Origin: JAABRB01 sp041617635 | GTDB lineage: Bacteria; Pseudomonadota; Gammaproteobacteria; Burkholderiales; SG8-39 | NCBI GenBank assembly: GCA_041617635.1 | Contig: JBFJOO010000008.1 | Coordinates: 26,968 to 90,967, forward strand | Length of the DNA: 64,000 nt | Reading direction: 5' to 3' | Shown here: positions 44,228 to 53,372 of the stretch, piece by piece | Layout: every line of letters starts with the position of its first letter | Position numbering within the stretch: the stretch's first letter is position 1 | Translations under genes and position numbers: made by a program | The notes under the pieces: generated by a model | Told to the model about the DNA's origin: nothing | The model's database searches: none | The model's input: the letters and a program-made list of their open reading frames with translations, nothing else

Positions 44228-45646
44228 TCAGGTGAGGTCGGGCGGCCGCCGCCGCCCGACCTGCGTCGCCTGCTCGAAGGCGTGGGCGAGTTGCAGCACG
44301 CCGAAGTCGTCGCGGAATCGCCCGACGATCTGGATCCCGACCGGCAGGCCCGCGTCGCTGAAGCCGCACGGCACCGAGATGGCCGGATGTCCGGTCACGG
44401 TGATCGCATAGCAGGTCTTGAGCCATTCGATGTAGTTGTCCAGGTGCACGCCGCCGATCTCAGTCGGGTATTCCACCTCGATCGGAAACGGGAGCACCTG
44501 CGCGACCGGGCACAGCAGAAACTGGTGGCGCTCGAAGAACTGCCGCGCACGATGATAGATCTCGGTGCGGAGCATCTCGGCGCGGGCGATCTCCTCTTGT
44601 GTGAGCCGCAGCCCCGCCTCGATGTTCCACACCACCGTGGCCTTGATCTCGTCGCGATGCTCCGCGAGGAGCGGCGCGTAGCGTTGGGCGAACTGATGGG
44701 CGCGCAGGACGTGGAACGCCTCGGTGGCGCCCGAAAGATCGGGCTCGTCCTCTGCGACGACGCATCCGAGCTCCGCGAAGACGTGGCGTTGCGCTTCGAG
44801 CACTTTCGTGACGAGCGGGGCCACCGGCGCTCCACCGAGATCGCGGCTCCATGCGACCCGTACGCCCTTGAACTCGCGCCCGAGCGGGCGCGCGAAGATC
44901 TCGCCCGGCTCGCTGAGCGAGATGGGTGAGCGCGCGTCGGGTCCCGATAGCGCGGCGAGCATGAGCGCCGTGTCGCTGACCGTGCGCGCGAGCGGTCCGT
45001 ACACCGAGAGCGAGGCCCAGGCGTTGGCGGTGGGCCAGATAGGCACCCGGCCGACGCTGGGACGCAGGCCCACCACGTTGCAGAAGCTCGCGGGATTGCG
45101 CAGGCTCGCGCCGAGGTCCGAGCCCTCGGCGACCGGCACCATGCCACTCGCGACGGCGGCGGCGGCGCCGCCGCTCGAGCCGCCGCACGTGCGAGTCGGG
45201 TCGTAGGGATTGCGCGTCACGCCGAACACGCTGTTGAACGTCTGCGCGCCGGCGCCGAATTCCGGTGTGTTCGTCTTGCCGAGAATGGTCGCGCCGGCCG
45301 CCTTCAAGCGCTCGACGACGAGCGCATCCTGCTCGGGCACGTTATCGCGATAGACCAGCGAGCCGAAGGTGGTACGCACGCCCGCCGTCGGGACGAGATC
45401 CTTGACGGCGGTCGGCAAGCCGGCCAGCAGCCCCGCCGGCTCGCCGCGGCCCAGCGCCTGATCGGTGCGCTGCGCGGCCGCGCGGGCCAGCTCGGGCACG
45501 CAGGTCACGATCGCATTCAGCGTCGGATTGGTGCGCGCGATCCTGGCGAGATGCGCGTCGAGCAGCTCGGTTGCGGAGACGGCCCGCGTACGCACGAGGC
45601 GCACGAGCTCGGTCGCGTCGCGGTCGCAGAGATCGGAGTCTGGCAT
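44228..45646 (-). CDS. Amidase-signature hydrolase
   Basis: 472 residues. The Lys-Ser-Ser machinery is present: Lys in LPTAVKDLVPTAG, Ser in CGGSSGGAAAAVAS and the second Ser in EGSDLGASLRNPA. It hydrolyses amide bonds of unknown substrate. It resembles GatA but has no GatB or C beside it, and its C-terminal part differs (VTGHPAISVPCGFSDAGLPV). It stands alone on the minus strand. Confidence 0.9.
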   Translation of the reverse strand: MPDSDLCDRDATELVRLVRTRAVSATELLDAHLARIARTNPTLNAIVTCVPELARAAAQRTDQALGRGEPAGLLAGLPTAVKDLVPTAGVRTTFGSLVYRDNVPEQDALVVERLKAAGATILGKTNTPEFGAGAQTFNSVFGVTRNPYDPTRTCGGSSGGAAAAVASGMVPVAEGSDLGASLRNPASFCNVVGLRPSVGRVPIWPTANAWASLSVYGPLARTVSDTALMLAALSGPDARSPISLSEPGEIFARPLGREFKGVRVAWSRDLGGAPVAPLVTKVLEAQRHVFAELGCVVAEDEPDLSGATEAFHVLRAHQFAQRYAPLLAEHRDEIKATVVWNIEAGLRLTQEEIARAEMLRTEIYHRARQFFERHQFLLCPVAQVLPFPIEVEYPTEIGGVHLDNYIEWLKTCYAITVTGHPAISVPCGFSDAGLPVGIQIVGRFRDDFGVLQLAHAFEQATQVGRRRPPDLT

Positions 45647-45757
45647 GTGGTCGAAGCGGGATGACGCGATTGACGGCGGAACGGTGGCGGAGACGCGCTC
45701 AGCCGAGCCGTCGGGACCTTAGCACAGCGAGAGGTGCCGCGCTGTGCGCGCGCCGCG

Positions 45758-46192
45758 CTAGCGGATGAAGACGATGACTGCGAGGATGATGACGACCGTG
45801 GCGCCGATGGCGAAACGCCGACCGATGCGCCGCATCCGCTCGCGCGCCCGGCGCGACTCGCGTTGCTCCTCCTCCATCGCGGCGGCGACCCGCGCCCATT
45901 TCTCCTCGACCGCGATCTTCACCTTGGGCGCGGCGTCGCGCGCGGCCGGATGGCTCCAGCCGTCCACGGTCGGCTGGTCGATGGGGGTCGTGGGGTTCGT
46001 CGGCGCGCGCGCGCGCGACGGCGCAGCGGAGCCCCTCCCGGGGGCTTTGTTGGAATCCTTGCGCGGGATCGCCGGAACTGCGGACCCCTGGGGCCCCGGG
46101 CGCGCTGGCGCGGGTTTGCGCGCCGCGAGCTCGCGCAGCGCAGCGTCGATGAGCGCCTGCTCCTTGTCCTTGAGATCGGGCTTTCTCTTCAT
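45758..46192 (-). CDS. Small tail-anchored hypothetical protein
   Basis: 144 residues. The first 75 residues are low-complexity Pro/Ala/Arg rich. A charged helix (VEEKWARVAAAMEEEQRESR) and a single C-terminal hydrophobic helix (FAIGATVVIILAVIVFI) follow. The topology is of a C-tail-anchored inner-membrane protein. ATG 46192 overlaps the rng stop by one base (TGATG), so it is coupled to the rng operon. No family recognised. Confidence 0.65.
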   Translation of the reverse strand: MKRKPDLKDKEQALIDAALRELAARKPAPARPGPQGSAVPAIPRKDSNKAPGRGSAAPSRARAPTNPTTPIDQPTVDGWSHPAARDAAPKVKIAVEEKWARVAAAMEEEQRESRRARERMRRIGRRFAIGATVVIILAVIVFIR

Positions 46193-47646
46193 CACATGAG
46201 CACCACGTCGAATTGTTCGGTGTTGTAGCTCGTCTCGACCTGCATGGAGACGGGTTTGCCTATGAAATCCGAGAGCATCGCGAGGGACTGCGACTCTTCC
46301 TCGAGAAAGAGATCGATCACGGCCTGCGAGCCGAGGATGCGATATTCGCGCGCGCTGAACTGGCGCGCCTCGCGCAGGATCTCGCGCAGGATCTCGTAGC
46401 ACACGGTGCGCGCGGTCTTGATCTCGCCGCGGCCGGCGCACGTCGGGCAGGGCTCGCAGAGCACGTGCGCGAGGCTCTCGCGGGTGCGTTTGCGGGTCAT
46501 CTCGACCAGCCCGAGCGCGGTGAATCCGTTCACGGTCATCTTTGTCCGGTCACGCGCGAGCGCCTTGCGGAACTCGGCGAGCACCGCCGCGCGATGTTCC
46601 TCGCCCGCCATGTCGATGAAGTCGATGATGATGATGCCGCCCAGGTTGCGCAGCCTGAGCTGGCGCGCGATGACCTGCGCCGCCTCGAGGTTCGTCTTGA
46701 AGATCGTGTCGTCGAAGTTGCGCAGGCCGACAAAGCCCCCGGTGTTCACGTCTACCGTCGTGAGCGCCTCGGTCTGGTCGATGATCAGGTAGCCGCCGGA
46801 TTTCAGGTCGACGCGCCGCGCCAGCGCCTTTTCGATCTCCTCCTCGACACCGTAGAGGTCGAAGAGCGGCCGCTCGCCGGTGTAGTGCTCGATCCTTGAA
46901 AGCACGCGCGGCACGTAATCCCGCGCGAACTCCTGGAGCATGACGAAGTTCTCGCGCGAGTCGACGATGACTCGTCCGGTGTGGTCGTCGGCGAAATCGC
47001 GCAGCACACGCTGTGCGAGCGACAGATCCTGGTAGAGGAGCGCGGGCGCGGTAGCCGTTGCCGCGCGGGACTGGATGTCGCTCCAGATCCGTTTCAGGTA
47101 CTGGATGTCGAGCGCGAGGTCCTCCTCGCCGGCCGACTCGGCCATGGTGCGGATGATGTACCCGCCCGTCTCCCCCTCGGTCAATCGCCTTTCGAGCTTT
47201 TCCTTGAGGAGCTTGCGATCGACCTCGTCCTCAATGCGCTGCGAAACGGCGATATGCGGATCGCGCGGCAAGTGCACCAGCAGCCGGCCGGCGACCGAGA
47301 CCTGCGTCGAGAGGCGCGCGCCCTTGCCGCCGATGGGATCCTTGAGCACCTGCACCATGAGCGGCTGACCCTCGGACAAGATCCGCTCGATGGGTTTTTG
47401 CGTGTCGCCGTTGCCGCGCTGCTCCCAGATGTCCGCGACGTGCAGGAACGCGGCGCGATCCAGGCCGATGTCCACGAACGCCGACTGCATGCCCGGGAGC
47501 ACCCGCTCGATGCGCCCCATGTACAGGTTGCCGACCAGTCCGCGGTTGGCGGCGCGCTCGACGTGCAGCTCCTGGACCACGCCGTTCAGGACCACCGCGA
47601 CGCGCGTCTCCTGCGGCGTGACGTTGATCAAGATGTCCTCGGTCAT
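46192..47646 (-). CDS. rng: Ribonuclease G
   Basis: 484 residues. An S1-like domain at the N-terminus (GNLYMGRIERVLPGMQSAFV DIG) precedes the RNase E/G catalytic core. The catalytic acidic site includes TVDVNTGGFVG and IIIIDFIDMAGEEH; CEPCPTCAGRG is the Zn-link CPxCxGxG motif. RNase G trims 16S rRNA 5' ends and some mRNAs. ATG 47646 overlaps the maf stop by 4 bp; the longer frame is not used. Confidence 0.96.
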   Translation of the reverse strand: MTEDILINVTPQETRVAVVLNGVVQELHVERAANRGLVGNLYMGRIERVLPGMQSAFVDIGLDRAAFLHVADIWEQRGNGDTQKPIERILSEGQPLMVQVLKDPIGGKGARLSTQVSVAGRLLVHLPRDPHIAVSQRIEDEVDRKLLKEKLERRLTEGETGGYIIRTMAESAGEEDLALDIQYLKRIWSDIQSRAATATAPALLYQDLSLAQRVLRDFADDHTGRVIVDSRENFVMLQEFARDYVPRVLSRIEHYTGERPLFDLYGVEEEIEKALARRVDLKSGGYLIIDQTEALTTVDVNTGGFVGLRNFDDTIFKTNLEAAQVIARQLRLRNLGGIIIIDFIDMAGEEHRAAVLAEFRKALARDRTKMTVNGFTALGLVEMTRKRTRESLAHVLCEPCPTCAGRGEIKTARTVCYEILREILREARQFSAREYRILGSQAVIDLFLEEESQSLAMLSDFIGKPVSMQVETSYNTEQFDVVLM

Positions 47647-48260
47647 GCGCGGCCCTGAAACTTCCGCAGCAGGACGGCGGTCTCGTAGAGCGGCAACCCC
47701 ATCACTCCCGTGTAGCTGCCGAGGATCTCCGGAATGAACACCGCAGCCCGCCCCTGAATCGCGTAGCCGCCGGCCTTGTCGTAGGGCTCGCCCGTATCGA
47801 CGTATTGCTGGATCTCGGCCTCTTCCAGCGCGCGGAAACGCACCACGTTGTCGTTGACGATGCCTTCCTCGACGGTGTCCAGGCGCACCGTCACCGCGGT
47901 CAGCACGCGATGCTCGCGCCCCGAAAGCTCCTTCAGCATGGCCACCGCTTCGTGGCGGTTGGCGGGTTTGCCGAAAATGGTCGAGCCCAGGCACACGGTC
48001 GTGTCGGCCGCGAGCACCGGCAGGCGCGGGAGGCCGCGCTGCACGATGCGCATCCAGCCGGTGTCGGCCTTCTCGTGCGCCACGCGCTGAACGTATTCCG
48101 CCGGGGACTCGGCTTCGTGCACGGCTTCGTCCACATCGGGCCCGCGCGACCAGTGCTCGCGCAGCAGCAGGACCTCGAACGCGACGCCGATCTGCTTCAG
48201 CAGTTCGCGCCGGCGCGAGCTCCGCGATGCGAGATAGACCTTGGCGAAGGGTGGCGGCAT
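47643..48260 (-). CDS. maf: Maf-family nucleoside-triphosphate pyrophosphatase
   Basis: 205 residues. Maf motifs: VYLASRSSRRRELLKQIGV, VLAADTTVCLGSTIFGKPAN, LSGREHRVLTAVTVR, GEPYDKAGGYAIQG and GLPLYETAVLLRKF. Members hydrolyse non-canonical dNTPs or m7GTP. ATG 48260 was chosen by family N-terminus. It overlaps rng by 4 bp and follows rlmH at 29 bp. Confidence 0.93.
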   Translation of the reverse strand: MPPPFAKVYLASRSSRRRELLKQIGVAFEVLLLREHWSRGPDVDEAVHEAESPAEYVQRVAHEKADTGWMRIVQRGLPRLPVLAADTTVCLGSTIFGKPANRHEAVAMLKELSGREHRVLTAVTVRLDTVEEGIVNDNVVRFRALEEAEIQQYVDTGEPYDKAGGYAIQGRAAVFIPEILGSYTGVMGLPLYETAVLLRKFQGRA

Positions 48261-48289
48261 GGCTCGTGTCCGGCTCCCGGTCAGGACCC

Positions 48290-48760
48290 CTATTCTCGGT
48301 GATACGGGTGGTTGTCGAGTATGGAAAGTGCCCTGTAAAGCTGCTCGCAGAGCACTACACGTGCCAGCCCGTGTGGAAGAGTGAAGCTCGATAGCCGCAT
48401 GGTCAGGGCGGCGGAGCGCTTGAGCTCCGGGGCGAGGCCATCCGGGCCCCCGATCAGGAACGCGAGATCCTCGCCCCCGGTGAGCCAGGATTCGAGCTTG
48501 CCAGCCAGCTCGGCAGTGGTCAGCGTCCGGCCGCGCTCGTCGAGCGCCACACACCGGCTCCTGGCGGGCAAGGCGGCGCGAATCCGGTTGGCCTCCGCGG
48601 CCAGCATCTGCGTGACCGAGCGCGTCGGGCGACGCGGCTCCGGCCGGATCTCCACGAGCTCGATGCGCGCCCTTCGCGGCGTGCGCCGCGCGTAATCCGT
48701 GAACGCGGCGTCAACCCAGCCGGGCATCCGACTGCCCACTGCGATGACGAGCAATTTCAT
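48290..48760 (-). CDS. rlmH: 23S rRNA (pseudouridine1915-N3)-methyltransferase RlmH
   Basis: 156 residues, normal size. SPOUT-type knot: MKLLVIAVGSRMPGWVDAAF at the N-terminus, CVALDERGRTLTTAELAGKL, LAFLIGGPDGLAPELK and LTMRLSSFTLPHGLARVVL then LCEQLYRALSILDNHPYHRE at the C-terminus. It methylates helix 69 of the 50S subunit and sits in the rsfS-rlmH-maf-rng run. Confidence 0.96.
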   Translation of the reverse strand: MKLLVIAVGSRMPGWVDAAFTDYARRTPRRARIELVEIRPEPRRPTRSVTQMLAAEANRIRAALPARSRCVALDERGRTLTTAELAGKLESWLTGGEDLAFLIGGPDGLAPELKRSAALTMRLSSFTLPHGLARVVLCEQLYRALSILDNHPYHRE

Positions 48761-48811
48761 GCGATAGGGGGAGACCGGTCGGGCGCGACGCGCACCCGAC
48801 CGCGTCTCGCG

Positions 48812-49192
48812 TCACGAGGCGGTGGCGCTCGTGTTTCGGGCCTTGGCCGGTCCCCGTCTCGCGCGCGGCTTGGGCTCGCCCCACAGCTCCTCGAGGTTGT
48901 AGTACTCGCGCGCCGCGGGTTGCATGATGTGCACCACGATGTCTCCCAGGTCCACGAGGATCCAGTCGCTGTCCGGCCCGCCCTCGGTGCCGTAGACTCG
49001 CTCGCCGAGGGCTTTCAGCCGCTCGTTCACGTTGCCCGCGAGGGCCCTGCCCTGGCGGGCGGAATCGGCGCTTGCAATGATCACGCGATCGAAAAGTGCG
49101 GTGAGGTGGGTGACGTCGAAGGCCGCGATGTCGCGCGCCTTGATGTCCTCGAGTGCGGCAATGACCGCTTTCTGTTTCTTGCGAATATCCAA
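48812..49192 (-). CDS. rsfS: Ribosome silencing factor RsfS
   Basis: 126 residues, DUF143/RsfS. The core has EDIKARDIAAFDVTHLTALF, VIIASADSARQGRALAGNV and the C-terminal DWILVDLGDIVVHIMQPAAR then EYYNLEELW. It binds uL14 and blocks subunit joining in starvation. Start is taken as TTG 49192 (GGAGA upstream, family N-terminus LDIRKKQKAV); no ATG gives a credible N-terminus. The tail after residue 105 is basic. It is 21 bp after nadD. Confidence 0.93.
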   Translation of the reverse strand: MDIRKKQKAVIAALEDIKARDIAAFDVTHLTALFDRVIIASADSARQGRALAGNVNERLKALGERVYGTEGGPDSDWILVDLGDIVVHIMQPAAREYYNLEELWGEPKPRARRGPAKARNTSATAS

Positions 49193-49212
49193 ACCTGCGG
49201 TGTCTCCTGTAT

Positions 49213-49854
49213 TTATCTGTACAACCTGTGCGCCCCAATATAAGCCAACACGCTTTGCGGAAGCAAATAGCGCGCGCTCGTGCCGCGCCTGATGCGCTCG
49301 CGCAGATCGGTCGCGGAGATGTCGAGCGGCGTCGTGGAGAACGTCATGATGGCGCCGGCTGCCGCGCCGCGCGCGGCATCGGGCGAGGCGGAGCGGCGCG
49401 CGTACTCGAGGGCGAGGCCCGACACCATCGTCTGCGCGGACAGCTCGAAGCCGGGCCGCTCGCCGACGGCGAAGTGAGCGAGCGCGAAGAGCTCGGTCCA
49501 CGACCGCCACGTCGGCAGCGAGAGGAACGAATCCATCCCCAGTATCATCACCAGCGGCCGATTCGCGCCGAGCTCCGCGCGTAATCGCTTGAACGTGTTG
49601 ATCGTGAAGGTCGGCTCCGACGTCCGCGTCTCCGCGACGTCGAGCGTGAAGCGCGGCTCGCCGGCAATGGCGAGACGCACCATCTCGACGCGATGCATGG
49701 GGATCGTTGTCGGAGTGTCCCGGTGGCCCGGATAGCCGGAGGGCACCCAACGCACGGTGTCCAGGCCGAACGCCTCGATCGCCTCGACCGCGAGCCGCAG
49801 GTGCCCGAAGTGCACCGGATCGAACGTTCCGCCCATGAGGCCGAGCGGCCCCAT
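49213..49854 (-). CDS. nadD: Nicotinate-nucleotide adenylyltransferase
   Basis: 213 residues. It has the nucleotidyltransferase HxGH-type start GLMGGTFDPVHFGHLRLAVE, WVPSGYPGHRD, VMILGMDSFLSLPTWRSW and C-terminal ISATDLRERIRRGTSARYLL. It makes NaAD in NAD biosynthesis. ATG 49854 shares one base with the preceding stop (TGATG), so it is coupled to the isomerase gene. Confidence 0.94.
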   Translation of the reverse strand: MGPLGLMGGTFDPVHFGHLRLAVEAIEAFGLDTVRWVPSGYPGHRDTPTTIPMHRVEMVRLAIAGEPRFTLDVAETRTSEPTFTINTFKRLRAELGANRPLVMILGMDSFLSLPTWRSWTELFALAHFAVGERPGFELSAQTMVSGLALEYARRSASPDAARGAAAGAIMTFSTTPLDISATDLRERIRRGTSARYLLPQSVLAYIGAHRLYR

Positions 49855-50489
49855 CACAGTTTCCTCTGTATCGCAGCCGGCAGGTGGGTGACGCGCTGCA
49901 TCTCGGGATCTTCGAAAAGCGCGGGATCGTCGAGGTAGGCGAGCAGCATCGGCGTCGCGTCGCCGCCCCAGAAGAGCTCGCCGTCGACGGCGAACGTCGG
50001 GACGCCGAAGACGCCCGCCGCGTTGGCCGCCTCGCCGTTCGCGCGCAGCTGCGACTTCACTTCGGGCGCATTGCAGAGCGCGTCGGCGTCGGCTACCGAG
50101 AGCCGCGCGCACAGGGCGGACCACTCTTCACCGGGCGAGCGGCCCTCTTTCCAGATGAAATCGAAGATCGTCTGCACGACGTCGACGCCGCTCCCGAGCC
50201 CGACGGTCAGGCGCAGCGCCTGCAGCGGATTGAACGGATGCGCGGGCGGGAAGCGGAGCGCGACGCCGAGCTCGCGCGCCCGGAACAGCACGTATCGATA
50301 GCTGAAGGTGCGCTTGGTCGGGAGCTCCGCCGGACCCTTGTGGCTCCAGTGCGCCAGGATCCCGCCGAAGACGACCGGCTTCAGCGCGACATCGGCGCGC
50401 CGGAAGAGCCCCGGGTGCGTTGCGAACTGGAGGTACGAGAAAGGCGAGATGTAGTCGAAGTACCAGCTGATCCGGGAAGCGCTCATCAC
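49854..50489 (-). CDS. 2-hydroxychromene-2-carboxylate isomerase-like protein
   Basis: 211 residues, thioredoxin-fold kappa-GST/DsbA family. N-terminus SRISWYFDYISPFSYLQFAT is the HCCA isomerase pattern; C-terminal part FGVPTFAVDGELFWGGDATP. In naphthalene pathways it isomerises chromene-carboxylate with glutathione, but here it lies in a housekeeping operon (proA on one side, nadD on the other), so its true substrate is unclear. It is coupled to nadD by a TGATG overlap. Confidence 0.85.
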   Translation of the reverse strand: MMSASRISWYFDYISPFSYLQFATHPGLFRRADVALKPVVFGGILAHWSHKGPAELPTKRTFSYRYVLFRARELGVALRFPPAHPFNPLQALRLTVGLGSGVDVVQTIFDFIWKEGRSPGEEWSALCARLSVADADALCNAPEVKSQLRANGEAANAAGVFGVPTFAVDGELFWGGDATPMLLAYLDDPALFEDPEMQRVTHLPAAIQRKL

Positions 50490-50499
50490 GGCGGATGCG

Positions 50500-51771
50500 T
50501 TATGCGCGCACCTGCCCTGCGCCGAGCACCACCCACTTCTGCGAGGTCAGCCCCTCGAGGCCCACCGGTCCGCGGGCATGCAGCTTGTCGGTCGAGATGC
50601 CGATCTCCGCTCCGAGGCCGTACTCGAAGCCGTCGGCAAAGCGCGTCGAGGCGTTCCACATCACCGAGCTCGAGTCCACCTCGCGCAGAAAGCGCCGCGC
50701 GCGCGCCTCGTTCGCCGTCACGATGGCGTCGGTGTGCTGCGAGCCGTAGCGGGCGATGTGGGTCATTGCCTCGTCGACGTCCTTGACCACCCGGATGGCG
50801 AGAATCGGCGCGAGGTACTCGGCGTACCAGTCCGCCTCGGTCGCGGGATTCATGTCGGCGAAGAGCGTCCGCGCGCGCTCGTCGCCGCGCAGCTCGACGC
50901 CCTTCTCGCGATAGATCCTGCCGAGCCGCGGCAGCACCTCGGCGGCGACGTCCTCGGCGACCAGCAGCGTCTCCATCGTGTTGCAGGTGCCGTAGCGCTG
51001 CGTCTTCGCGTTGTCCGCGATGCGCACCGCCATGTCCAGGTCGGCGTCCGAGTCGATGTAGACGTGGCACACGCCGTCGAGGTGCTTGATCATCGGGATG
51101 CGTGACTCGGCCGTCACGCGCTCGACGAGGCTCTTGCCGCCGCGCGGCACGATGATGTCCACGAATTCGTTCATGCGCAGGAGCTCGCCGACCGCCGCGC
51201 GATCGGTCGTCTCGACCACCTGCACGCCGTCCTCCGGCAATCCCGCCTCGCGCAGCCCGGCGCGCACGCACGCGGCGATCGCCTGGTTGGCACGGATCGC
51301 CTCCTTGCCGCCGCGCAGGATCGCGGCGTTGCCCGATTTGACGCAGAGCACGGCCGCATCCGCGGTGACGTTCGGCCGCGATTCGTAGACGATCCCGATC
51401 ACGCCGAGCGGCACGCGCATCCGGCCGACCCGGATGCCGGTCGGCTGCTCGCGCAACTCGCTCACCTCCCCGACCGGATCGGGCAGGCGCGCCACTTCCT
51501 CCACGCCTTCCGCCATGGCCTCGACGGACTTGGCGGTCAGCGTGAGGCGGTCGACCAGGGCGGGGTCGAGGCCGACCTTCCGGGCGTCGGCGACGTCCTC
51601 GGCATTGGCCGCCAGGATCGCCTTGCAGTCGCGCCGGATCGCGGCCGCGATCGCGCGCAGCGCGCGGTTCTTCGCGTCCGTGCCGGCCCGCGCGAGCGCG
51701 TGCGAGGCCGCGCGGGCCCGTCGTCCGACGTCCCGCATGTACCCGGCGATATCCACGATGTCGCGATGCAT
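50500..51771 (-). CDS. proA: Gamma-glutamyl phosphate reductase
   Basis: 423 residues, aldehyde-dehydrogenase superfamily. Active-site Cys in YGTCNTMETLLV; other motifs LGVIGIVYESRPNVTADAAV, NAAILRGGKEAIRANQAI and RGPVGLEGLTSQKWVVLG. It reduces gamma-glutamyl phosphate in proline synthesis. proB is not adjacent. It is 10 bp before the isomerase gene. Confidence 0.97.
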   Translation of the reverse strand: MHRDIVDIAGYMRDVGRRARAASHALARAGTDAKNRALRAIAAAIRRDCKAILAANAEDVADARKVGLDPALVDRLTLTAKSVEAMAEGVEEVARLPDPVGEVSELREQPTGIRVGRMRVPLGVIGIVYESRPNVTADAAVLCVKSGNAAILRGGKEAIRANQAIAACVRAGLREAGLPEDGVQVVETTDRAAVGELLRMNEFVDIIVPRGGKSLVERVTAESRIPMIKHLDGVCHVYIDSDADLDMAVRIADNAKTQRYGTCNTMETLLVAEDVAAEVLPRLGRIYREKGVELRGDERARTLFADMNPATEADWYAEYLAPILAIRVVKDVDEAMTHIARYGSQHTDAIVTANEARARRFLREVDSSSVMWNASTRFADGFEYGLGAEIGISTDKLHARGPVGLEGLTSQKWVVLGAGQVRA

Positions 51772-51820
51772 GGGCGAATATGTTACTCCACCGGTCGCGC
51801 CCTGGATTCCGGGGGGCGTC

Positions 51821-52825
51821 TCAACGGGCGAACCGCATGCCGAGCTGCAGGAGCTCGTCCCAGGTATCGCCGTCCGCCACGCCCTTCGCCACGCGGTCTA
51901 TGTGGGCCGCCTGCGCGAGCGCGTCTGCGAGATCCGCATCGCGCATGCGGGTCGCCGCCTGCGCAACGACCCGCTGGCGCGCGTCGCCCCAGATGCGCTC
52001 GCCGCGGAAAGTATCTTGATCGCGGCGACCCGCCGCCCGGCCGGCCCGCAGCTTATGCACCGCGCGCACGTCCTCGGTCATGACCCAGAGCACCCGCAGC
52101 GGCGGCTCGCCTTCGCCCGCCAGCCCGTCGAGCACGCGCGCGAGGCGGGCGATGTCACCGCCGAGCATCGCCTCGGTGAGCTGGTAGACGTTGAAACGCG
52201 CGACGTCCAGCACCGCGTCGCGCACCTGGTCGAGCGTGAGCTCGCCCTCCGGGTGGAGGAGGCCGAGCTTGCGAATCTCCTGGTGCGCGGCGAGCAGATT
52301 TCCTTCGACGCATTCGACGAGAAACTCGATCGCCTCGGTGCCGGCGCGCTGTTTCTGGCGGGCGAGCCGCGCGGCGATCCATTGCGCAAGCTTCGCGCGC
52401 TCGACCGGATACACGTTCACCACCGCTCCGGATTCGCTCAATGCGCCGAACCAGGCAGACCCCTGCCCTTGCCGGTCGAGGCGCGGCAGCGTGACCAGCG
52501 TCGTCGTGTCGGGCGGCAGGCTCCGGCAGTGCGCTTCAATCGCAGCGGCGCCGTCGGCACCCGGCTTGCCCGACGGGATGCGCAGCTCGATCAGCTTCTT
52601 TTCGCCGAAGAGCGACATTCCGGCCGCGCTCATCGCGAGTTGCGACCAGTCGAAGCCCCGCTCGTGGAGCAGCACCTCTCGCTCGGTGTGCCCGCTTGCG
52701 CGCGATGCCGCGCGCACCGCGTCCGCCGCCTCGAGCGCAAGCAGCGGCTCATCGCCGTGGATCACGTAGAGCGCGCGCACGCCACGCGCGAGATCGGCGT
52801 CGAGCTGGTCGCCGCGCAGCTGCAT
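51821..52825 (-). CDS. holA: DNA polymerase III subunit delta
   Basis: 334 residues. N-terminal clamp-loader region LARGVRALYVIHGDEPLLAL and LFGEKKLIELRIPSGKPG; middle FLVECVEGNLLAAHQEIRKL; C-terminal three-helix bundle. Delta opens the sliding clamp in the clamp loader. It follows lptE by 7 bp, a standard leuS-lptE-holA order. Confidence 0.93.
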   Translation of the reverse strand: MQLRGDQLDADLARGVRALYVIHGDEPLLALEAADAVRAASRASGHTEREVLLHERGFDWSQLAMSAAGMSLFGEKKLIELRIPSGKPGADGAAAIEAHCRSLPPDTTTLVTLPRLDRQGQGSAWFGALSESGAVVNVYPVERAKLAQWIAARLARQKQRAGTEAIEFLVECVEGNLLAAHQEIRKLGLLHPEGELTLDQVRDAVLDVARFNVYQLTEAMLGGDIARLARVLDGLAGEGEPPLRVLWVMTEDVRAVHKLRAGRAAGRRDQDTFRGERIWGDARQRVVAQAATRMRDADLADALAQAAHIDRVAKGVADGDTWDELLQLGMRFAR

Positions 52826-52832
52826 CGGCGCG

Positions 52833-53354
52833 CTACTCGGCGGGCGGTCTTGCGGCGGCGAGCCGCCGCATGATGAGCTGCACCATGTCCTGGCGCATCT
52901 CCCGGTAGATGAGCTCCGCTTCCTCTTCCTTGGCGAGCACCTGGTCGTTGAACGTGATGGGTCGCCGCAGGACGATCTGGCTCGACGGGATGTACTCGGG
53001 GCCCTTGGGCGAGTACACCCTGAACGCGACCCGATAGCGAAGCTCGTATTCGGTCACCTGGCCCCGCGAGTTGAGCGACAGGATCAGCCGCTCGCGTCCC
53101 TCGCTCTGCAGCGCCAGGACGGCCTGCGGACTATCGGTCTGCGGGACCACCTTGGCGTTGGTTCCCGAGGTGATGTTCCGCTGCAGCTCGATCGCGAGCG
53201 GGGTCTCGCTCGGGACGCTGATCGTATCGAAGGGCAGCGACGCCGTCCCGCGCAGCTGGAAGCCGCAGCCGACGGCGAGCGCGGCGACGAGGAGCGGCAG
53301 GGCGACGCGCGAGAGCCGGGGCAGCGCCCGGTGGAAGATGCTGTCACGGCTCAT
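52833..53354 (-). CDS. lptE: LPS-assembly lipoprotein LptE
   Basis: 173 residues. A lipoprotein signal sequence with lipobox LVAALAVGCG, then FQLRGTASLPFDTISVPSET and YELRYRVAFRVYSPKGPEYI, LPS-assembly protein pattern. LptE plugs LptD in the outer membrane. It sits between leuS (18 bp) and holA. Confidence 0.93.
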   Translation of the reverse strand: MSRDSIFHRALPRLSRVALPLLVAALAVGCGFQLRGTASLPFDTISVPSETPLAIELQRNITSGTNAKVVPQTDSPQAVLALQSEGRERLILSLNSRGQVTEYELRYRVAFRVYSPKGPEYIPSSQIVLRRPITFNDQVLAKEEEAELIYREMRQDMVQLIMRRLAAARPPAE

Positions 53355-53372
53355 GGTTGCCTCCCCCCGAAA

